Source: Tahibacter harae (lineage in GTDB: Bacteria > Pseudomonadota > Gammaproteobacteria > Xanthomonadales > Rhodanobacteraceae). From it: a stretch of DNA of 64,000 bases. Location of the stretch: the NCBI RefSeq assembly GCF_024437735.1, contig NZ_JANFQO010000002.1, forward strand, positions 310,001 through 374,000. The letters run 5' to 3'. The notes under the pieces were generated by a model. The model made no database searches. It was not told the origin of the DNA and saw only the letters and a program-made list of their open reading frames with translations. The position numbers and the translations under genes were made by a program. Positions 36,506 through 45,969 of this stretch are shown here, in pieces (the first letter of the stretch is position 1; every line of letters begins with the position of its first letter).

Positions 36506-37888
36506 ATGAACTTCCGTCTCCATAACAGCCTGTCCCGCCGCGTCGAAGACTTCGTTCCACAGGATCCGAACCGGGTCACGCTGTACGCCTGCGGTCCCAC
36601 CGTCTACAACTATATCCATATCGGCAACGCGCGCCCGGCGGTGGTGTTCGCCCTGCTCGCCCGGCTGCTGCGGCGGCATTTTCCCGGCGTGGTCTACGCG
36701 CGCAACATCACTGACGTGGATGACAAGATCAACGACGCGGCCCGCGCCGCCGGTGTGCCGATCAGCGCCATCACCGACCGCTACGCCGCCGCCTACCGCG
36801 AGGACATGGCCCGGCTGGGCGTCGACCCGCCCGATGTGGAGCCGCATGCGACCACGCACATCCCGCAGATCATCGCCATGTGCGAACGCCTGATCGCCGG
36901 CGGCCACGCCTACGCGGCCGAGAACCATGTGCTGTTCGACGTGTCCAGCTATGCGGATTACGGCCATCTGTCCGGCCGCTCGGTCGAGGACATGATCGCC
37001 GGCGCCCGCGTCGAAGTGGCGCCGTACAAGAAGAACCCGGCCGACTTTGTGCTGTGGAAACCCTCCAGCGACGACCTGCCGGGCTGGGACAGTCCCTGGG
37101 GCCGCGGCCGGCCGGGCTGGCACATCGAATGCTCGGCCATGAGCGAGGCCCATCTGGGCGAGACCATCGACATCCACGCCGGCGGCGTGGATCTGCAGTT
37201 CCCGCATCATGAAAACGAAGTGGCACAGAGCACCTGCGCCCACGGCGGCAAGGTGTTCGCGCGCTACTGGCTGCACAACGGCATGCTGACGCTGGAAGGC
37301 CGCAAGATGTCCAAGTCGGTCGGCAATACGCTGATCCTGCACGAACTGCTGGACCTTTATCCCGCCGAAGTGCTGCGCTTCGTGCTGCTCAAGGCGCATT
37401 ACCGCCAGCCGCTGGACTGGTCCGACACGGCGCTGCAGCAGGCGCGGGCAACGCTGGACGGCTGGTACGGCGTGCTGCGCGATCTGGCCGCGGTCGAAGC
37501 CACTGCCGAAACCCCGGTGCCGGCCGAATTTGAAGCCGCCTTGCTGGACGATCTGAACACCCCCGAAGCCTTCGCCCTGCTCGCCGGCATGGCCGACGCC
37601 GCCCGGCGCAGCCTCGGCAGCGACCAGGCCGGCGCCGCCAAGGCGCGGCTGCTCGCCGCCGCCGGCCTGATCGGCCTGCTGCGGCAGGATCCCGAAACCT
37701 GGTTCAAGCAGACCACCGGCGGCGCGGCCGTCGATGCGGCGCGGGTCGAGGCCCTCATTGCCGAACGCAATGCCGCGCGCGCGGCGCGCGACTTCGCCCG
37801 GGCCGATGCGATCCGCAAGGAACTGGGCGAGCTGGGCGTAACCATCGAGGACGGCGCCCAGGGCACGCGCTGGCGGGTGGGTGCATGA
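36506..37888 (+). CDS. cysS: Cysteinyl-tRNA synthetase
   Basis: The product has 460 residues. Class I signatures are HIGNARP near residue 33 and KMSKSVGN near 271. Zinc ligands lie in YACGPTVYN, then GWHIECSAM and [11 protein letters not shown]. It charges tRNA-Cys in the cytoplasm. The ATG at 36506 starts MNFRLHNSL, the usual N-terminus, and the upstream extension is Arg-rich noise. Its stop overlaps the sufE start by ATGA. Confidence 0.97.
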   Translation: MNFRLHNSLSRRVEDFVPQDPNRVTLYACGPTVYNYIHIGNARPAVVFALLARLLRRHFPGVVYARNITDVDDKINDAARAAGVPISAITDRYAAAYREDMARLGVDPPDVEPHATTHIPQIIAMCERLIAGGHAYAAENHVLFDVSSYADYGHLSGRSVEDMIAGARVEVAPYKKNPADFVLWKPSSDDLPGWDSPWGRGRPGWHIECSAMSEAHLGETIDIHAGGVDLQFPHHENEVAQSTCAHGGKVFARYWLHNGMLTLEGRKMSKSVGNTLILHELLDLYPAEVLRFVLLKAHYRQPLDWSDTALQQARATLDGWYGVLRDLAAVEATAETPVPAEFEAALLDDLNTPEAFALLAGMADAARRSLGSDQAGAAKARLLAAAGLIGLLRQDPETWFKQTTGGAAVDAARVEALIAERNAARAARDFARADAIRKELGELGVTIEDGAQGTRWRVGA

Positions 37889-38319
37889 ACGAGACTTCGG
37901 CCGCCGCCGCCGAGGCGGCGCAGGACGCCATCATCGACGAATTCGCCTTCTTCGGTGACTGGACCGAACGCTATCAGTACCTGATCGACCTGGGCCGCAA
38001 GCTCGGCGATTTCCCGGCGGAGTGGAAGACCGAGGCAAACAAGGTCCACGGCTGCCAGTCTCAGGTCTGGCTGGTGCCCTCGGGCGACGCCGCGCGCATG
38101 GAATTCGCCGCGGCCAGCGACTCCTCTATCGTCACCGGCCTGATCGCACTGCTGCTGCGCGTGTATTCCGGCCGCTCCGCCGAAGCCATACTCGCGACCG
38201 AACCGCGCTTCGTGGAATCGATAGGCTTGGCCAGGCACCTCTCGCCCACCCGCTCCAACGGCCTGGCGGCGATGCTGCAGACGGTCAAGCAATACGCCCG
38301 TTCGGCGCTGGGCGGCTGA
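37885..38319 (+). CDS. sufE: SufE-family cysteine desulfuration protein
   Basis: The product has 144 residues. It has [16 protein letters not shown], the sulfur-accepting Cys in [11 protein letters not shown] near residue 57, and GRSAEAIL, all matching SufE/CsdE. It accepts sulfur from a desulfurase (SufS or CsdA) for Fe-S cluster assembly. It is coupled to cysS by an ATGA overlap. No suf operon is in the window, so it is a stand-alone sufE. Confidence 0.92.
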   Translation: MNETSAAAAEAAQDAIIDEFAFFGDWTERYQYLIDLGRKLGDFPAEWKTEANKVHGCQSQVWLVPSGDAARMEFAAASDSSIVTGLIALLLRVYSGRSAEAILATEPRFVESIGLARHLSPTRSNGLAAMLQTVKQYARSALGG

Positions 38320-38480
38320 GCGCGCGCGGGGGGCGCCGCGCACAAGCCGTGCACATCCGCACGGCTCCGCATCGGTACCGCAACCGATCATGCGGCCGGC
38401 GCGTCACATGACCGGCGCCGACGCACAAGCGGCAGCCTGATCCAGGCACCGCGGCCGACGCAGCAAAAGCCACAAAGCAA

Positions 38481-38503
38481 GAGCCCCGCACAAGGCGGGG
38501 CTC
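38481..38503 (-). terminator. Terminator between sufE and dksA
   Basis: GAGCCCCGC and GCGGGGCTC form a 9-bp stem with a 5-base loop (38490-38494). On the minus strand the tail is moderately T-rich (TTGCTTTGTGG). It lies between the convergent sufE and dksA genes and probably serves dksA, perhaps both. Confidence 0.65.
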
Positions 38504-38528
38504 TGCATATGATACGGCGATACGTGGA

Positions 38529-39542
38529 TCAGTCGCCCATCTGGCGCTGGCGATGCTCCCAGCGTTCCTGCGCATCCAGACACAAGGTGGCGATGGGACG
38601 TGCTTCCAGACGCTCCAGGCCTATGTCCTCGTCGGTTTCCTCGCAGTAGCCGTAGCGGCCTTCCTCGATGCGCTTGAGCGCCTTGTCGATCTTCGCGATC
38701 AGCTTGCGGTAGCGGTCCCGCGTGCGCAGCTCGAGCGAGTTCTCGGTCTCGCGCGTGGCGCGCTCGGCTTCGTCGCCGATGTCACGCACTTCCTCGCGCA
38801 GGTTGTCGATGGTCTGCTTGGATTCTTCCACCAGCTGATCGCGCCATTCGCGCAGCTTGTTGCGGAAGAACGCCAGGTGCAACGGGTTCATGTATTCCTC
38901 GTCCGCACTCGGACGGTAGCCCGGCGGCAGCTCGATGTTGGTGGTGGCGGCCAGCGCGTAGCGCCCGCCTTCCATCGTGATGCCGGCTTCGGAGGCGGTC
39001 GGCGTGATGACGCCTTTGCGCGAATTCTTCTTGGCTTCTTCTGTAATCACTTGCTTGGTCGGTTTGCTGGAAGGGGCTGGTGTTGCAGGCGCTGCTTCGG
39101 CGGCGCTTTCCGCAGCCGGCGGCTGCGGCGTTTTCTTCGGCGCCGCCTTGGCGGACGGCGCAGACGACTCGATGCTAGCCGGCGCTTGTTTCACAACTGC
39201 GGAAGCGGCGCCGGTTTTCGCGGAACTCGTCACGGCCGGCTTCTTTGCCGCCGCCGGGGTTTTCTTCGCCGCGACTGCGGCGGGTTTGGCGGCAGGCTTC
39301 GCCGCCGTGGTCTTGACGCTGCTCGCCGCGGGCTTGCTCGCAGCCTTGGCCGGTTTTGCCGGCCTGGTGGCCTTGGGCGCCGGTTTCACCGTTTTCTTGA
39401 CTGCAGTCTTGGCCGCTTTGCCGGCTGTCTTGGCAGCAACCTTCCTGGCGGGCGCCGCTGCTTTCTTCACCGCCTTGGCGCCAAGGCCCGGCTTGCCTTT
39501 GGCGGCGGCTTTCTTTGCCGTACTACCCGTGCTTTTCGCCAT
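38529..39542 (-). CDS. dksA: DksA-type RNA polymerase-binding regulator with long basic N-terminal tail
   Basis: The product has 337 residues, against about 150 in E. coli. Residues 1 to about 185 are a Lys/Ala/Pro-rich tail resembling histone H1. The rest is DksA: EEYMNPLHLAFFRNKLREWR, a coiled coil with EEVRDIGDEAERATRETENSLELR, and DRYRKLIAKIDKALKRIEEGRYGYCEETDEDIGLERLEARP described in segments here. Of the four zinc Cys of classical DksA only two remain (CEET and CLDA). It binds the RNA polymerase secondary channel and works with ppGpp. A promoter lies at 39575-39603. Confidence 0.93.
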   Translation of the reverse strand: MAKSTGSTAKKAAAKGKPGLGAKAVKKAAAPARKVAAKTAGKAAKTAVKKTVKPAPKATRPAKPAKAASKPAASSVKTTAAKPAAKPAAVAAKKTPAAAKKPAVTSSAKTGAASAVVKQAPASIESSAPSAKAAPKKTPQPPAAESAAEAAPATPAPSSKPTKQVITEEAKKNSRKGVITPTASEAGITMEGGRYALAATTNIELPPGYRPSADEEYMNPLHLAFFRNKLREWRDQLVEESKQTIDNLREEVRDIGDEAERATRETENSLELRTRDRYRKLIAKIDKALKRIEEGRYGYCEETDEDIGLERLEARPIATLCLDAQERWEHRQRQMGD

Positions 39543-39574
39543 TTCCGTTCACCGTTGTGGCTAGGCGGCGGCGT

Positions 39575-39603
39575 GTTATAGCCTAAGTCCCCAGCACCGG
39601 CAA
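39575..39603 (-). promoter_or_regulatory. Candidate sigma-70 promoter of dksA
   Basis: On the minus strand TTGCCG (39603-39598) and TATAAC (39580-39575) are 17 bases apart. The start would be near 39568, about 26 bases upstream of the dksA ATG. Confidence 0.6.
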
Positions 39604-39655
39604 CCGCCGGAAATATGCGCCCCCGCGCAAGCCAAGTCCTTCGCTTCTCGCCTCC

Positions 39656-39916
39656 GTGTCACGGCTAATACTCTATTTGCTTGGCCTGTACAAGCGCTGG
39701 TTGAGCCCCTTGTTCGGTGCTCGCTGCCGCTATCATCCCAGCTGCTCCGACTATGCGCGCGTGGCGGTCGCGCGGCATGGCGCGGCGCGCGGCAGCCTGC
39801 TGGCGGCCTGGCGCCTGCTGCGCTGCAATCCCGCCAGCCGCGGCGGCTTCGACTACGTACCCGAACGCTTTACGTTCCGGCGGCAGCGCAGCGCTCCGCC
39901 CCGATCCGAGGACTGA
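39656..39916 (+). CDS. yidD: Membrane protein insertion efficiency factor YidD
   Basis: The product has 86 residues, starting with GTG at 39656. The family pattern is complete: [43 protein letters not shown] is its core, read here in parts, followed by [18 protein letters not shown]. YidD is a small peripheral inner-membrane protein that aids YidC-dependent insertion. Here it is not beside rpmH-rnpA-yidC but 2 bases upstream of pyrC. No clear ribosome binding site precedes the GTG. Confidence 0.9.
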   Translation: MSRLILYLLGLYKRWLSPLFGARCRYHPSCSDYARVAVARHGAARGSLLAAWRLLRCNPASRGGFDYVPERFTFRRQRSAPPRSED

Positions 39917-39918
39917 TC

Positions 39919-41253
39919 ATGATGAACTGGCTGATCCAGAATGCCGAGCTGGTCAATGAAGGCCGCCGCACGGTCGCCGACGTGCGCCTGCGCAACGGCC
40001 GCATCGAGACGATAGCGGCGCAGCTGGATGCACAGCCCGGCGAGCAGTTGCTGGACGCGGCCGGCCGCTGGCTGCTGCCCGGCATGATCGACGATCAGGT
40101 CCACTTCCGCGAGCCCGGCCTGGAGCACAAGGCCGATTTCGCCACCGAATCGCGCGCGGCCGTGGCCGGCGGCATCACCAGCTACATGGAGATGCCCAAC
40201 TCCAAGCCGACCACTACCACGCTGGAAGCGCTGGAAGACAAATACGCCCGCGCCGCGGCGAAGTCGGTGGCCAATCACGCCTTCTATCTGGGCGCAACCA
40301 ACGACAACCTCGATGTGATCCGCGCGCTGGATCCGCGTGCCGCCTGCGGCATCAAGATCTTCATGGGCGCCTCTACCGGCAACATGCTGGTGGACAACCC
40401 GGCCACACTGGATGCGATCTTCCGCGATGCGCCGACCATCATCGTGACCCACTGCGAGGACACGCCGACCATCGACGCCAACCTCGCGCGCGAACGCGAA
40501 CGCTACGGCGAGGCGATTCCGGTGGAACGCCATCCCTATATCCGCTCGCGCGAAGCCTGCCTCAAGTCCTCCAGGCTCGCCGTGGAGCTGGCGCGCCGCC
40601 ACGGCACGCGCCTGCACATCCTGCACATCACCACGGCCGATGAGCTGGAACTGTTCCAGCCCGGTCCGCTCGCGGGCAAACGCATCACTGCCGAGACCTG
40701 CGTGCATTTCCTGCAGTTTTCCGAACGCGACTACGCCACGCTGGGCAATCAGATCAAATGCAACCCGGCGATCAAGGCGGAAAGCGACCGGCTGGCCATC
40801 ATCGCTGCGCTGGCCGAAGGCCGCATCGACGTGCTGGCCACGGATCACGCCCCGCATACGCTGGAAGAAAAGGCCCTGCCCTACGCCCAGGCGCCGTCGG
40901 GCCTGCCGCTGGTGCAATTCGCCCTGCAATGCGCACTGGAGCAGCATTTCTCCGGCGCCCTGCCGCTGGAGCGCATCGTCGAAAGCCTCACCCATGCGCC
41001 GGCGCAGCTGTTTGACGTGGCCGAGCGCGGTTTCCTGCGCGAGGGCTACAAGGCCGATCTGGTGCTGGTCGATCCGCACAAGCCGCATACGGTGCGGCGC
41101 GAGGAAGTGCTGTCGCGCTGCGGCTGGTCGCCGTTCGAAGGCCATACCTTCCGCAGCAGCATCGCCTCGACCTGGGTCAACGGCCGGCGCGTCTGGGACG
41201 GCAGCCAGGTCGACGACAGCGTGCGCGGCGAGCGCCTGGTGTTTGCCCGATGA
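39919..41253 (+). CDS. pyrC: Dihydroorotase
   Basis: The product has 444 residues of the class I amidohydrolase type. Metal ligands lie in DQVHFREPG near residue 58, the carboxylated Lys is in CGIKIFMGAS, further His are in VTHCED and LHILHITTADE, and the catalytic Asp is in ATDHAPHTLEEK. It closes carbamoyl-aspartate to dihydroorotate in pyrimidine synthesis. It sits 2 bases after yidD and overlaps the peptidase gene by ATGA. Hydantoinase-like relatives share the fold, but EPGLEHKAD and NQIKCNPAIK fit dihydroorotase. Confidence 0.92.
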   Translation: MMNWLIQNAELVNEGRRTVADVRLRNGRIETIAAQLDAQPGEQLLDAAGRWLLPGMIDDQVHFREPGLEHKADFATESRAAVAGGITSYMEMPNSKPTTTTLEALEDKYARAAAKSVANHAFYLGATNDNLDVIRALDPRAACGIKIFMGASTGNMLVDNPATLDAIFRDAPTIIVTHCEDTPTIDANLARERERYGEAIPVERHPYIRSREACLKSSRLAVELARRHGTRLHILHITTADELELFQPGPLAGKRITAETCVHFLQFSERDYATLGNQIKCNPAIKAESDRLAIIAALAEGRIDVLATDHAPHTLEEKALPYAQAPSGLPLVQFALQCALEQHFSGALPLERIVESLTHAPAQLFDVAERGFLREGYKADLVLVDPHKPHTVRREEVLSRCGWSPFEGHTFRSSIASTWVNGRRVWDGSQVDDSVRGERLVFAR

Positions 41254-42140
41254 AACATGTCGCTGTGCGGTTTCACCCTGCGGCTATCCGCGGCGCGCTG
41301 TTGCTCGCCATCATCCCTGCCCTGCTCGCCGTTCCTGTTTTCGCGGCGGGGCCAGCGGAAAAACACGCCGCCCCCGCGGCCACGGCTCCGCAAACGGCCC
41401 TGCCCGCGAGCGTGCAGCAGGGCCAGCTGGTAACCGCGACGGCCCAGCCCGGCAGCGAGGTCCGCGTGGGCGAGCGCCCGGTGCGCGTCGGCAAGGACGG
41501 CCGCTACGTGTTCGGCGTGGAGCGCGATGCGCCGGCTCAGCTGGAAATCAGCGTCCGCGGTCCCGACGGCCAGACCCGGCGCCATACCCTCGCGGTAATC
41601 CAGCGAAAATATAAAATCGAAAAGGTGGACGGCCTGCCGCAGCACACGGTAACGCCCGACCCGGAGCTGGCCAAGCGCATCGCCGAGCAGCAGGCCCGCG
41701 TCGCCCAGGCGCGCGAGCGCGACGATGAGCGCAACGATTACCTCGCCGGCTTCCTGCGCCCGGCCCAGGGCCGCATCAGCGGCGTCTACGGCAGCCAGCG
41801 CATCGACAACGGCGTGCCCAAGGCGCCGCACTACGGCCTGGATATTGCCGTGCCCACCGGCACGCCGGTGAAGGCGCCGGCCGCCGGCATCGTCAGCTTT
41901 GCCGCCGGCGACCTGATACTCACCGGCGGCACGGTGCTGATCGACCACGGCCACGGACTGAGCAGTTCTTTCCTGCACCTGAGCCGCATCGACGTGAAGG
42001 CAGGCGATGTGGTGAAGCAAGGCCAGGTCTTCGCCGCAGCCGGCGCCACCGGCCGCGCCAGCGGACCGCACGTGCACTGGGGCTTCAATTGGTTCGACGT
42101 GCGGCTGGATCCGGCGCTGCTGCCGCAATCGAATAAATAG
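41250..42140 (+). CDS. Periplasmic M23-family (LytM-type) peptidase
   Basis: The product has 296 residues with a signal peptide ending near residue 32 (PVFAAG). A small beta domain (about 55-120) precedes the peptidase domain. That domain has the zinc residues in HYGLDIAVPTGTP and, near the end, HVHWGFNW, which is the LytM H-x-H motif. It would cut peptidoglycan cross-links or act as an amidase activator. Active-site residues are intact, so it is probably catalytic. It is coupled to pyrC by an ATGA overlap. Confidence 0.9.
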   Translation: MKHVAVRFHPAAIRGALLLAIIPALLAVPVFAAGPAEKHAAPAATAPQTALPASVQQGQLVTATAQPGSEVRVGERPVRVGKDGRYVFGVERDAPAQLEISVRGPDGQTRRHTLAVIQRKYKIEKVDGLPQHTVTPDPELAKRIAEQQARVAQARERDDERNDYLAGFLRPAQGRISGVYGSQRIDNGVPKAPHYGLDIAVPTGTPVKAPAAGIVSFAAGDLILTGGTVLIDHGHGLSSSFLHLSRIDVKAGDVVKQGQVFAAAGATGRASGPHVHWGFNWFDVRLDPALLPQSNK

Positions 42141-42290
42141 CGCGCGGCAGCCGCCTGTTCGGTCCGCCCGGTCGGCGCGCTAACAACGCCGGCCGCAGCA
42201 CGACTTCAGCAGCGCCGCAGCGCAGCCAGTTTCAGCCAGTCTTTCTCCCGCGCACTCGACCGTCCCACGGTGCGACTTGCCTTTTCGCAC

Positions 42291-42322
42291 GAAAAAAAGA
42301 AGGCCCCGCTTGCGCGGGGCCC
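42291..42322 (-). terminator. Terminator of the TonB-dependent receptor gene
   Basis: GGCCCCGC (42302-42309) and GCGGGGCC (42314-42321) form an 8-bp stem with a 4-base loop. On the minus strand it is followed by TTCTTTTTTTC. It lies 30 bases past the receptor stop codon. Confidence 0.85.
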
Positions 42323-42350
42323 TCGACTTGCACGACCAGAACTGTCCCGA

Positions 42351-45275
42351 TCAGAAGCTCTGGTGGTACCGGACGTAGTAGAACCGGCCAATATCGAACG
42401 CGCCGTAGTACGGCGTGCTGGACGAGGCGGGGTTCGAGTAGTTCAGACCGGCCTGGTGGTCAAACACGTTGTTGGCACCCAGCGAGATCGTTGCCTTCCA
42501 CGGTGCATTCCAGCGGACCTGCAGATCGTGGAACGTGTTGGCGCCGACGCGGTTGATGGGACGGGTGTCAGACGGGTTGTACGCGATGTAGCCCGGATCG
42601 CTGCACTCGTTCGGGAAGTTGACTGCGCTCAGGCAGGTCTCCTTCGAGCTGGAGAAGTAGCGAGAACCCCAGGTGGCGCCGAAATCGCCGTAGTCCCAGC
42701 TGAACGTCGCAATCGAACGCAGGCGGAAGTTGATGCCGGCGCTGTTGGAGAACGAGTTGAACTGGCTCGGACGGGTAGTCGGATCGTCCGTCGACTTGGA
42801 TTCCAGGCTGGACACGTAGGTGTTCTGCCAGACCACGCCGAAGGTACCCCAGTCGGTCGGCAGGCGGTAGGACAGGTCGAAGTCGAAGCCCTTGGTCTCG
42901 ACGTAACCGGCATTGCGGTTGCCGAAGGTCAGGCTGTTGACGTAGCCCAGTTCCGGATCACGCGTGAAGCCGTTGCAGCGGGCCGCGTTGCCGTCGACGT
43001 AGCAGTCGTTGAGCTTGGTGGTCGGATCGTCCGAGACAATCGTGTTGTCGATGCGGATCTTCCACCAGTCCAGGCTCATGTTGAGGTTTTCGGAGAACTC
43101 CGGACTCCACACCACGCCCAGCGTGCTGGAACGCGATTCTTCCGGCAGCAGGTTCGGGTTGGAACCCGAGACGAAAGCAACCGGCGACTGCGCGTTGGCC
43201 ACCGTGGTCGGGACGAAGCCCTGGCCCAGCTGGCGGAACGTGGCGGCGTTCTGGATGTCCTGGCCGCAGCGCGCGCGGACCGCGGCGTTGCTGGCTGCCG
43301 CGCCGTACACGGTGTCGCAGGGATCGGTGTAGAACGGGAAGGTCTGCGAGCCGCCGCCGTACAGGTCGGCGATGGTCGGCGCGCGGAAGCCGTCGGCGCG
43401 GGTGCCGCGGAACAGCAGCTGGTTGATCGGCTTCCAGGTGAAGCCCACCTTGTTGTTCGTCGTCTTGCCGAAGGTGTCGTAGTCGGAGTGACGCGAAGCG
43501 ATGCTGATGTTCAGGTCCTTGGCGAACGCGACGTCCTTCAGGATCGGCACGAACACTTCGGCGTACAGCTCGTCCACCTTGTAGCTGCCGCCGGTCGGGC
43601 CGGCCGCCAGGTTGGTCGAACCGCCAGTCTGCGACAGCGCGTCCGGCAGGAACTCGCCGTTCTCGGAGCGGTGTTCGGCACCGAAGGCGAACGAGAGGTC
43701 GCCGGCCGGCAGGGTCACGATCGGACCGGTCAGGTTGGCCGAGTAGATCTTGGTCTCGGTCATGCCCGTGGTGTGCTCTTCCTGGAACAGGTAATTCTGC
43801 AGTTCCGGGTTGTTATAGAGCCCACCGTCGCCCGTGCGGCCGTACGGCAGGAACGGGTTCCACGGCACGCAGGTCGAGAACGGGATCGGGTTGGCGGCGG
43901 TACCGCACTGCACGCGGCCGGCGCCGTTGAGGAACGACGGACCGACGGCCTGGGCCACGCGGGCCAGGTTCAGGTTGCCGTAGGCGCGCTGGTTCAGCTT
44001 GTTCTGCGAGTACAGGTAGCTGACATCCCAGTCGAAGGTGCGGTCGGCCAGCTCGAACGAGCCTTCCAGGCCGAGGGTGGCGCGGAAGTTCTGCAGGCTG
44101 CTGGTGGTGACGCGCGGCACTTCCCAGGTACGGCGCTGGAAGCTGGCCGCAGCCGGGGTGGCTGCACCGTGATGGCTGCCGATCGGGTTGAAGTAGCTGT
44201 CGCGCGACATGGTGGTGCCGGGGAACGACGCGCTCTGGAACGGATAGCCGGCGACCTGGCGGCTGGAGTCGCGGTCGCTGTACATCACGTCGCCGCGGAA
44301 GCGCACATAGTCGCTGATCTGGTAGTCGCCGGAGACGAACAGGTTCTTCGTTTCCAGCGGCGTGCGCAGATCGGTCACCATGTTGGTGTTGGTGACGTCG
44401 CCGTTCGGCGCCGAGGCGTTGGTCGGATGGTAGTTCGTGATGTCGTACGGGTTGCCGCCGCGGTCCAGCACGACGTTGCCGCCGTTGGCCGCCGTGCGCA
44501 CCAGCACGCCCCACTGGCTGACCGTGGTCCAGCCCAGGTACGGGTGGAACTGGCCGCGCGGATAGCGCGAGAACTCGCGATCGGAACCGTGGACGACCTT
44601 TTCCTCGCTGTATTCGGCAACGGCAATCAGCGAACCGCGATCGCCCTTGTAGCCGATGGTGGCGTCCCAGCGCTGGATGTCGCCGTCGCCTTCACTGTAC
44701 TGGCCCCAGTAGCCGTTGGCTTCCATGCCTTCGAAGTTGCTGCGCGTGATGAAGTTGATCACGCCGCCGATGGCATCGGAACCGTACACGGACGAGGCGC
44801 CGTCCTTGAGGATTTCCACCGACTGGATGATCGCGGTCGGGATCGTGCTGACGTCCTGCAGGCCATTGGTGTTGATGCCCAGGCGCTTGCCGTTGACCAG
44901 GACCAGGGTGCGCTGCGGACCGAGGTTGCGCAGGTCGATGAAGGAACCGCCCGGCGATTCACCGGCGGACAGCGGTTCAGCGCGGCTGATGGCCGGCGAG
45001 CCGGTGGCCGACACGTTCTGCAGGATGTCGGCGACGGACTGGAAGCCCTGACGCTGGATTTCGGCGCGGTCGATGACGAGCACCGGCTGGGCGGTTTCCA
45101 GGTCGACCTTGCGGATGCGCGAACCCGTGACTTCCACGCGTTCGAGCTGGGCCGGTTCGTCCGAAGCAGACGGCGTCTGCGCGAAAGCGAAAGCCGGCGC
45201 CAGGACCATGCCTGCAGAGCCGGCCACCAGCGCATAGCGGACGGCGCGTACAAGCACATTCTGATCAACTGTCAT
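42351..45275 (-). CDS. TonB-dependent outer-membrane receptor
   Basis: The product has 974 residues. A long signal region ends near residue 32 (AFAFAQ). The TonB-box region is LERVEVTGSRI. The plug domain (about 45-165) has GFQSVADILQNV, DLRNLGPQRTLVLVNGKR and ILKDGASSVYGSDAIGGVINFIT. A ~22-strand barrel follows and ends in FYYVRYHQSF, with the terminal Phe typical of outer-membrane barrels. It imports an unknown ligand with energy from TonB. It resembles the large xanthomonad receptors for carbohydrates or peptides rather than classical siderophore receptors. AGGAGA lies 7 bases before the ATG. It is a single gene with its own terminator. Confidence 0.93.
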   Translation of the reverse strand: MTVDQNVLVRAVRYALVAGSAGMVLAPAFAFAQTPSASDEPAQLERVEVTGSRIRKVDLETAQPVLVIDRAEIQRQGFQSVADILQNVSATGSPAISRAEPLSAGESPGGSFIDLRNLGPQRTLVLVNGKRLGINTNGLQDVSTIPTAIIQSVEILKDGASSVYGSDAIGGVINFITRSNFEGMEANGYWGQYSEGDGDIQRWDATIGYKGDRGSLIAVAEYSEEKVVHGSDREFSRYPRGQFHPYLGWTTVSQWGVLVRTAANGGNVVLDRGGNPYDITNYHPTNASAPNGDVTNTNMVTDLRTPLETKNLFVSGDYQISDYVRFRGDVMYSDRDSSRQVAGYPFQSASFPGTTMSRDSYFNPIGSHHGAATPAAASFQRRTWEVPRVTTSSLQNFRATLGLEGSFELADRTFDWDVSYLYSQNKLNQRAYGNLNLARVAQAVGPSFLNGAGRVQCGTAANPIPFSTCVPWNPFLPYGRTGDGGLYNNPELQNYLFQEEHTTGMTETKIYSANLTGPIVTLPAGDLSFAFGAEHRSENGEFLPDALSQTGGSTNLAAGPTGGSYKVDELYAEVFVPILKDVAFAKDLNISIASRHSDYDTFGKTTNNKVGFTWKPINQLLFRGTRADGFRAPTIADLYGGGSQTFPFYTDPCDTVYGAAASNAAVRARCGQDIQNAATFRQLGQGFVPTTVANAQSPVAFVSGSNPNLLPEESRSSTLGVVWSPEFSENLNMSLDWWKIRIDNTIVSDDPTTKLNDCYVDGNAARCNGFTRDPELGYVNSLTFGNRNAGYVETKGFDFDLSYRLPTDWGTFGVVWQNTYVSSLESKSTDDPTTRPSQFNSFSNSAGINFRLRSIATFSWDYGDFGATWGSRYFSSSKETCLSAVNFPNECSDPGYIAYNPSDTRPINRVGANTFHDLQVRWNAPWKATISLGANNVFDHQAGLNYSNPASSSTPYYGAFDIGRFYYVRYHQSF

Positions 45276-45969
45276 GCGTAATTCTCCTACTCGTATAGGT
45301 GTTCGGTACGGGCCGGAAATTACAGACCGTACCGCTCCCCAGATCACCCATTGACGTCCACAGGCTCACTGCCGACGCCAACCGAGTGGTGCGGATCGTG
45401 GTGGTAAACGGAGCTAAAAACCCCAGGCCAAACTACCGTGCAGGTGCCGCAATTATTGTACGAAGCTCGACGTAGTCCGCTCCGGGGCGAGCAGCCCGTG
45501 CAGCGCTCGCGCTTCGAGGGCATAGGCCCATAGAAGGACACGATTGCAGGCATGGCTGCGGCCCGAGGCATAACGACTGCTGCATCGGTAGGTTAAGCGT
45601 ATATAACCTCGCCAACATTTCTGCAACATCTGAGTGATGTTGCGAAGCAACAGCACGGATTTCCCAAGCAGATTTTCGCCGCACTTTCCAGTGCAAGAGC
45701 TCATCGCCACAGGAAAAACAGCCCAGTTTGCGGAAATTGCGCAGTGTTACGGCACTGATGCGCAGGCACGCGAAAGTGTCGCGTACACGCAACGGCAGCC
45801 GCCGCAGCCATGGCGGAAACGCCACTAGGCATTACGACGGAGGTTGCGGATATTGCCGGCAAGTGTTGCGACAATTGCGCGCACGAGGGCGCGGATAGGT
45901 GCGGAAGCGGGCACGCCGGCAGGCAGGCGCGGGCAGTCGCCCTCGCCCGACCTGCTCAGGAAAATGGCC
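45276..45969. other. 694-base intergenic region upstream of the TonB receptor, with several dyads
   Basis: No frame here has a ribosome binding site and plausible protein composition. The region is somewhat richer in A and T than its surroundings. It has an 8-bp dyad (GCAACATC 45623-45630, GATGTTGC 45636-45643) overlapping a second one (GTTGC-GAA-GCAAC, 45639-45651). Smaller dyads are CAGTG/CACTG (45742-45757) and CGCGA/TCGCG (45769-45783). On the minus strand TACAAT at about 45460-45455 could be a -10 for the receptor, which would then have a leader of about 175 bases. I could not match it to a known riboswitch. Confidence 0.5.

Noticed and set aside
42270-45281. About 1,000-codon plus-strand frame opposite the TonB receptor
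   Set aside because: The receptor on the minus strand has all family features; the opposite frame is low-complexity Val/Arg/Ala/Gly.
45361-45600. Cobalamin or other known riboswitch before the TonB receptor
   Set aside because: I looked for the B12-box and other familiar conserved cores on the minus strand and could not match them.
45344-45828. Several short open frames in the gap upstream of the TonB receptor
   Set aside because: They overlap one another on both strands, lack ribosome binding sites and have Arg/Ala/Cys-rich compositions typical of chance frames.
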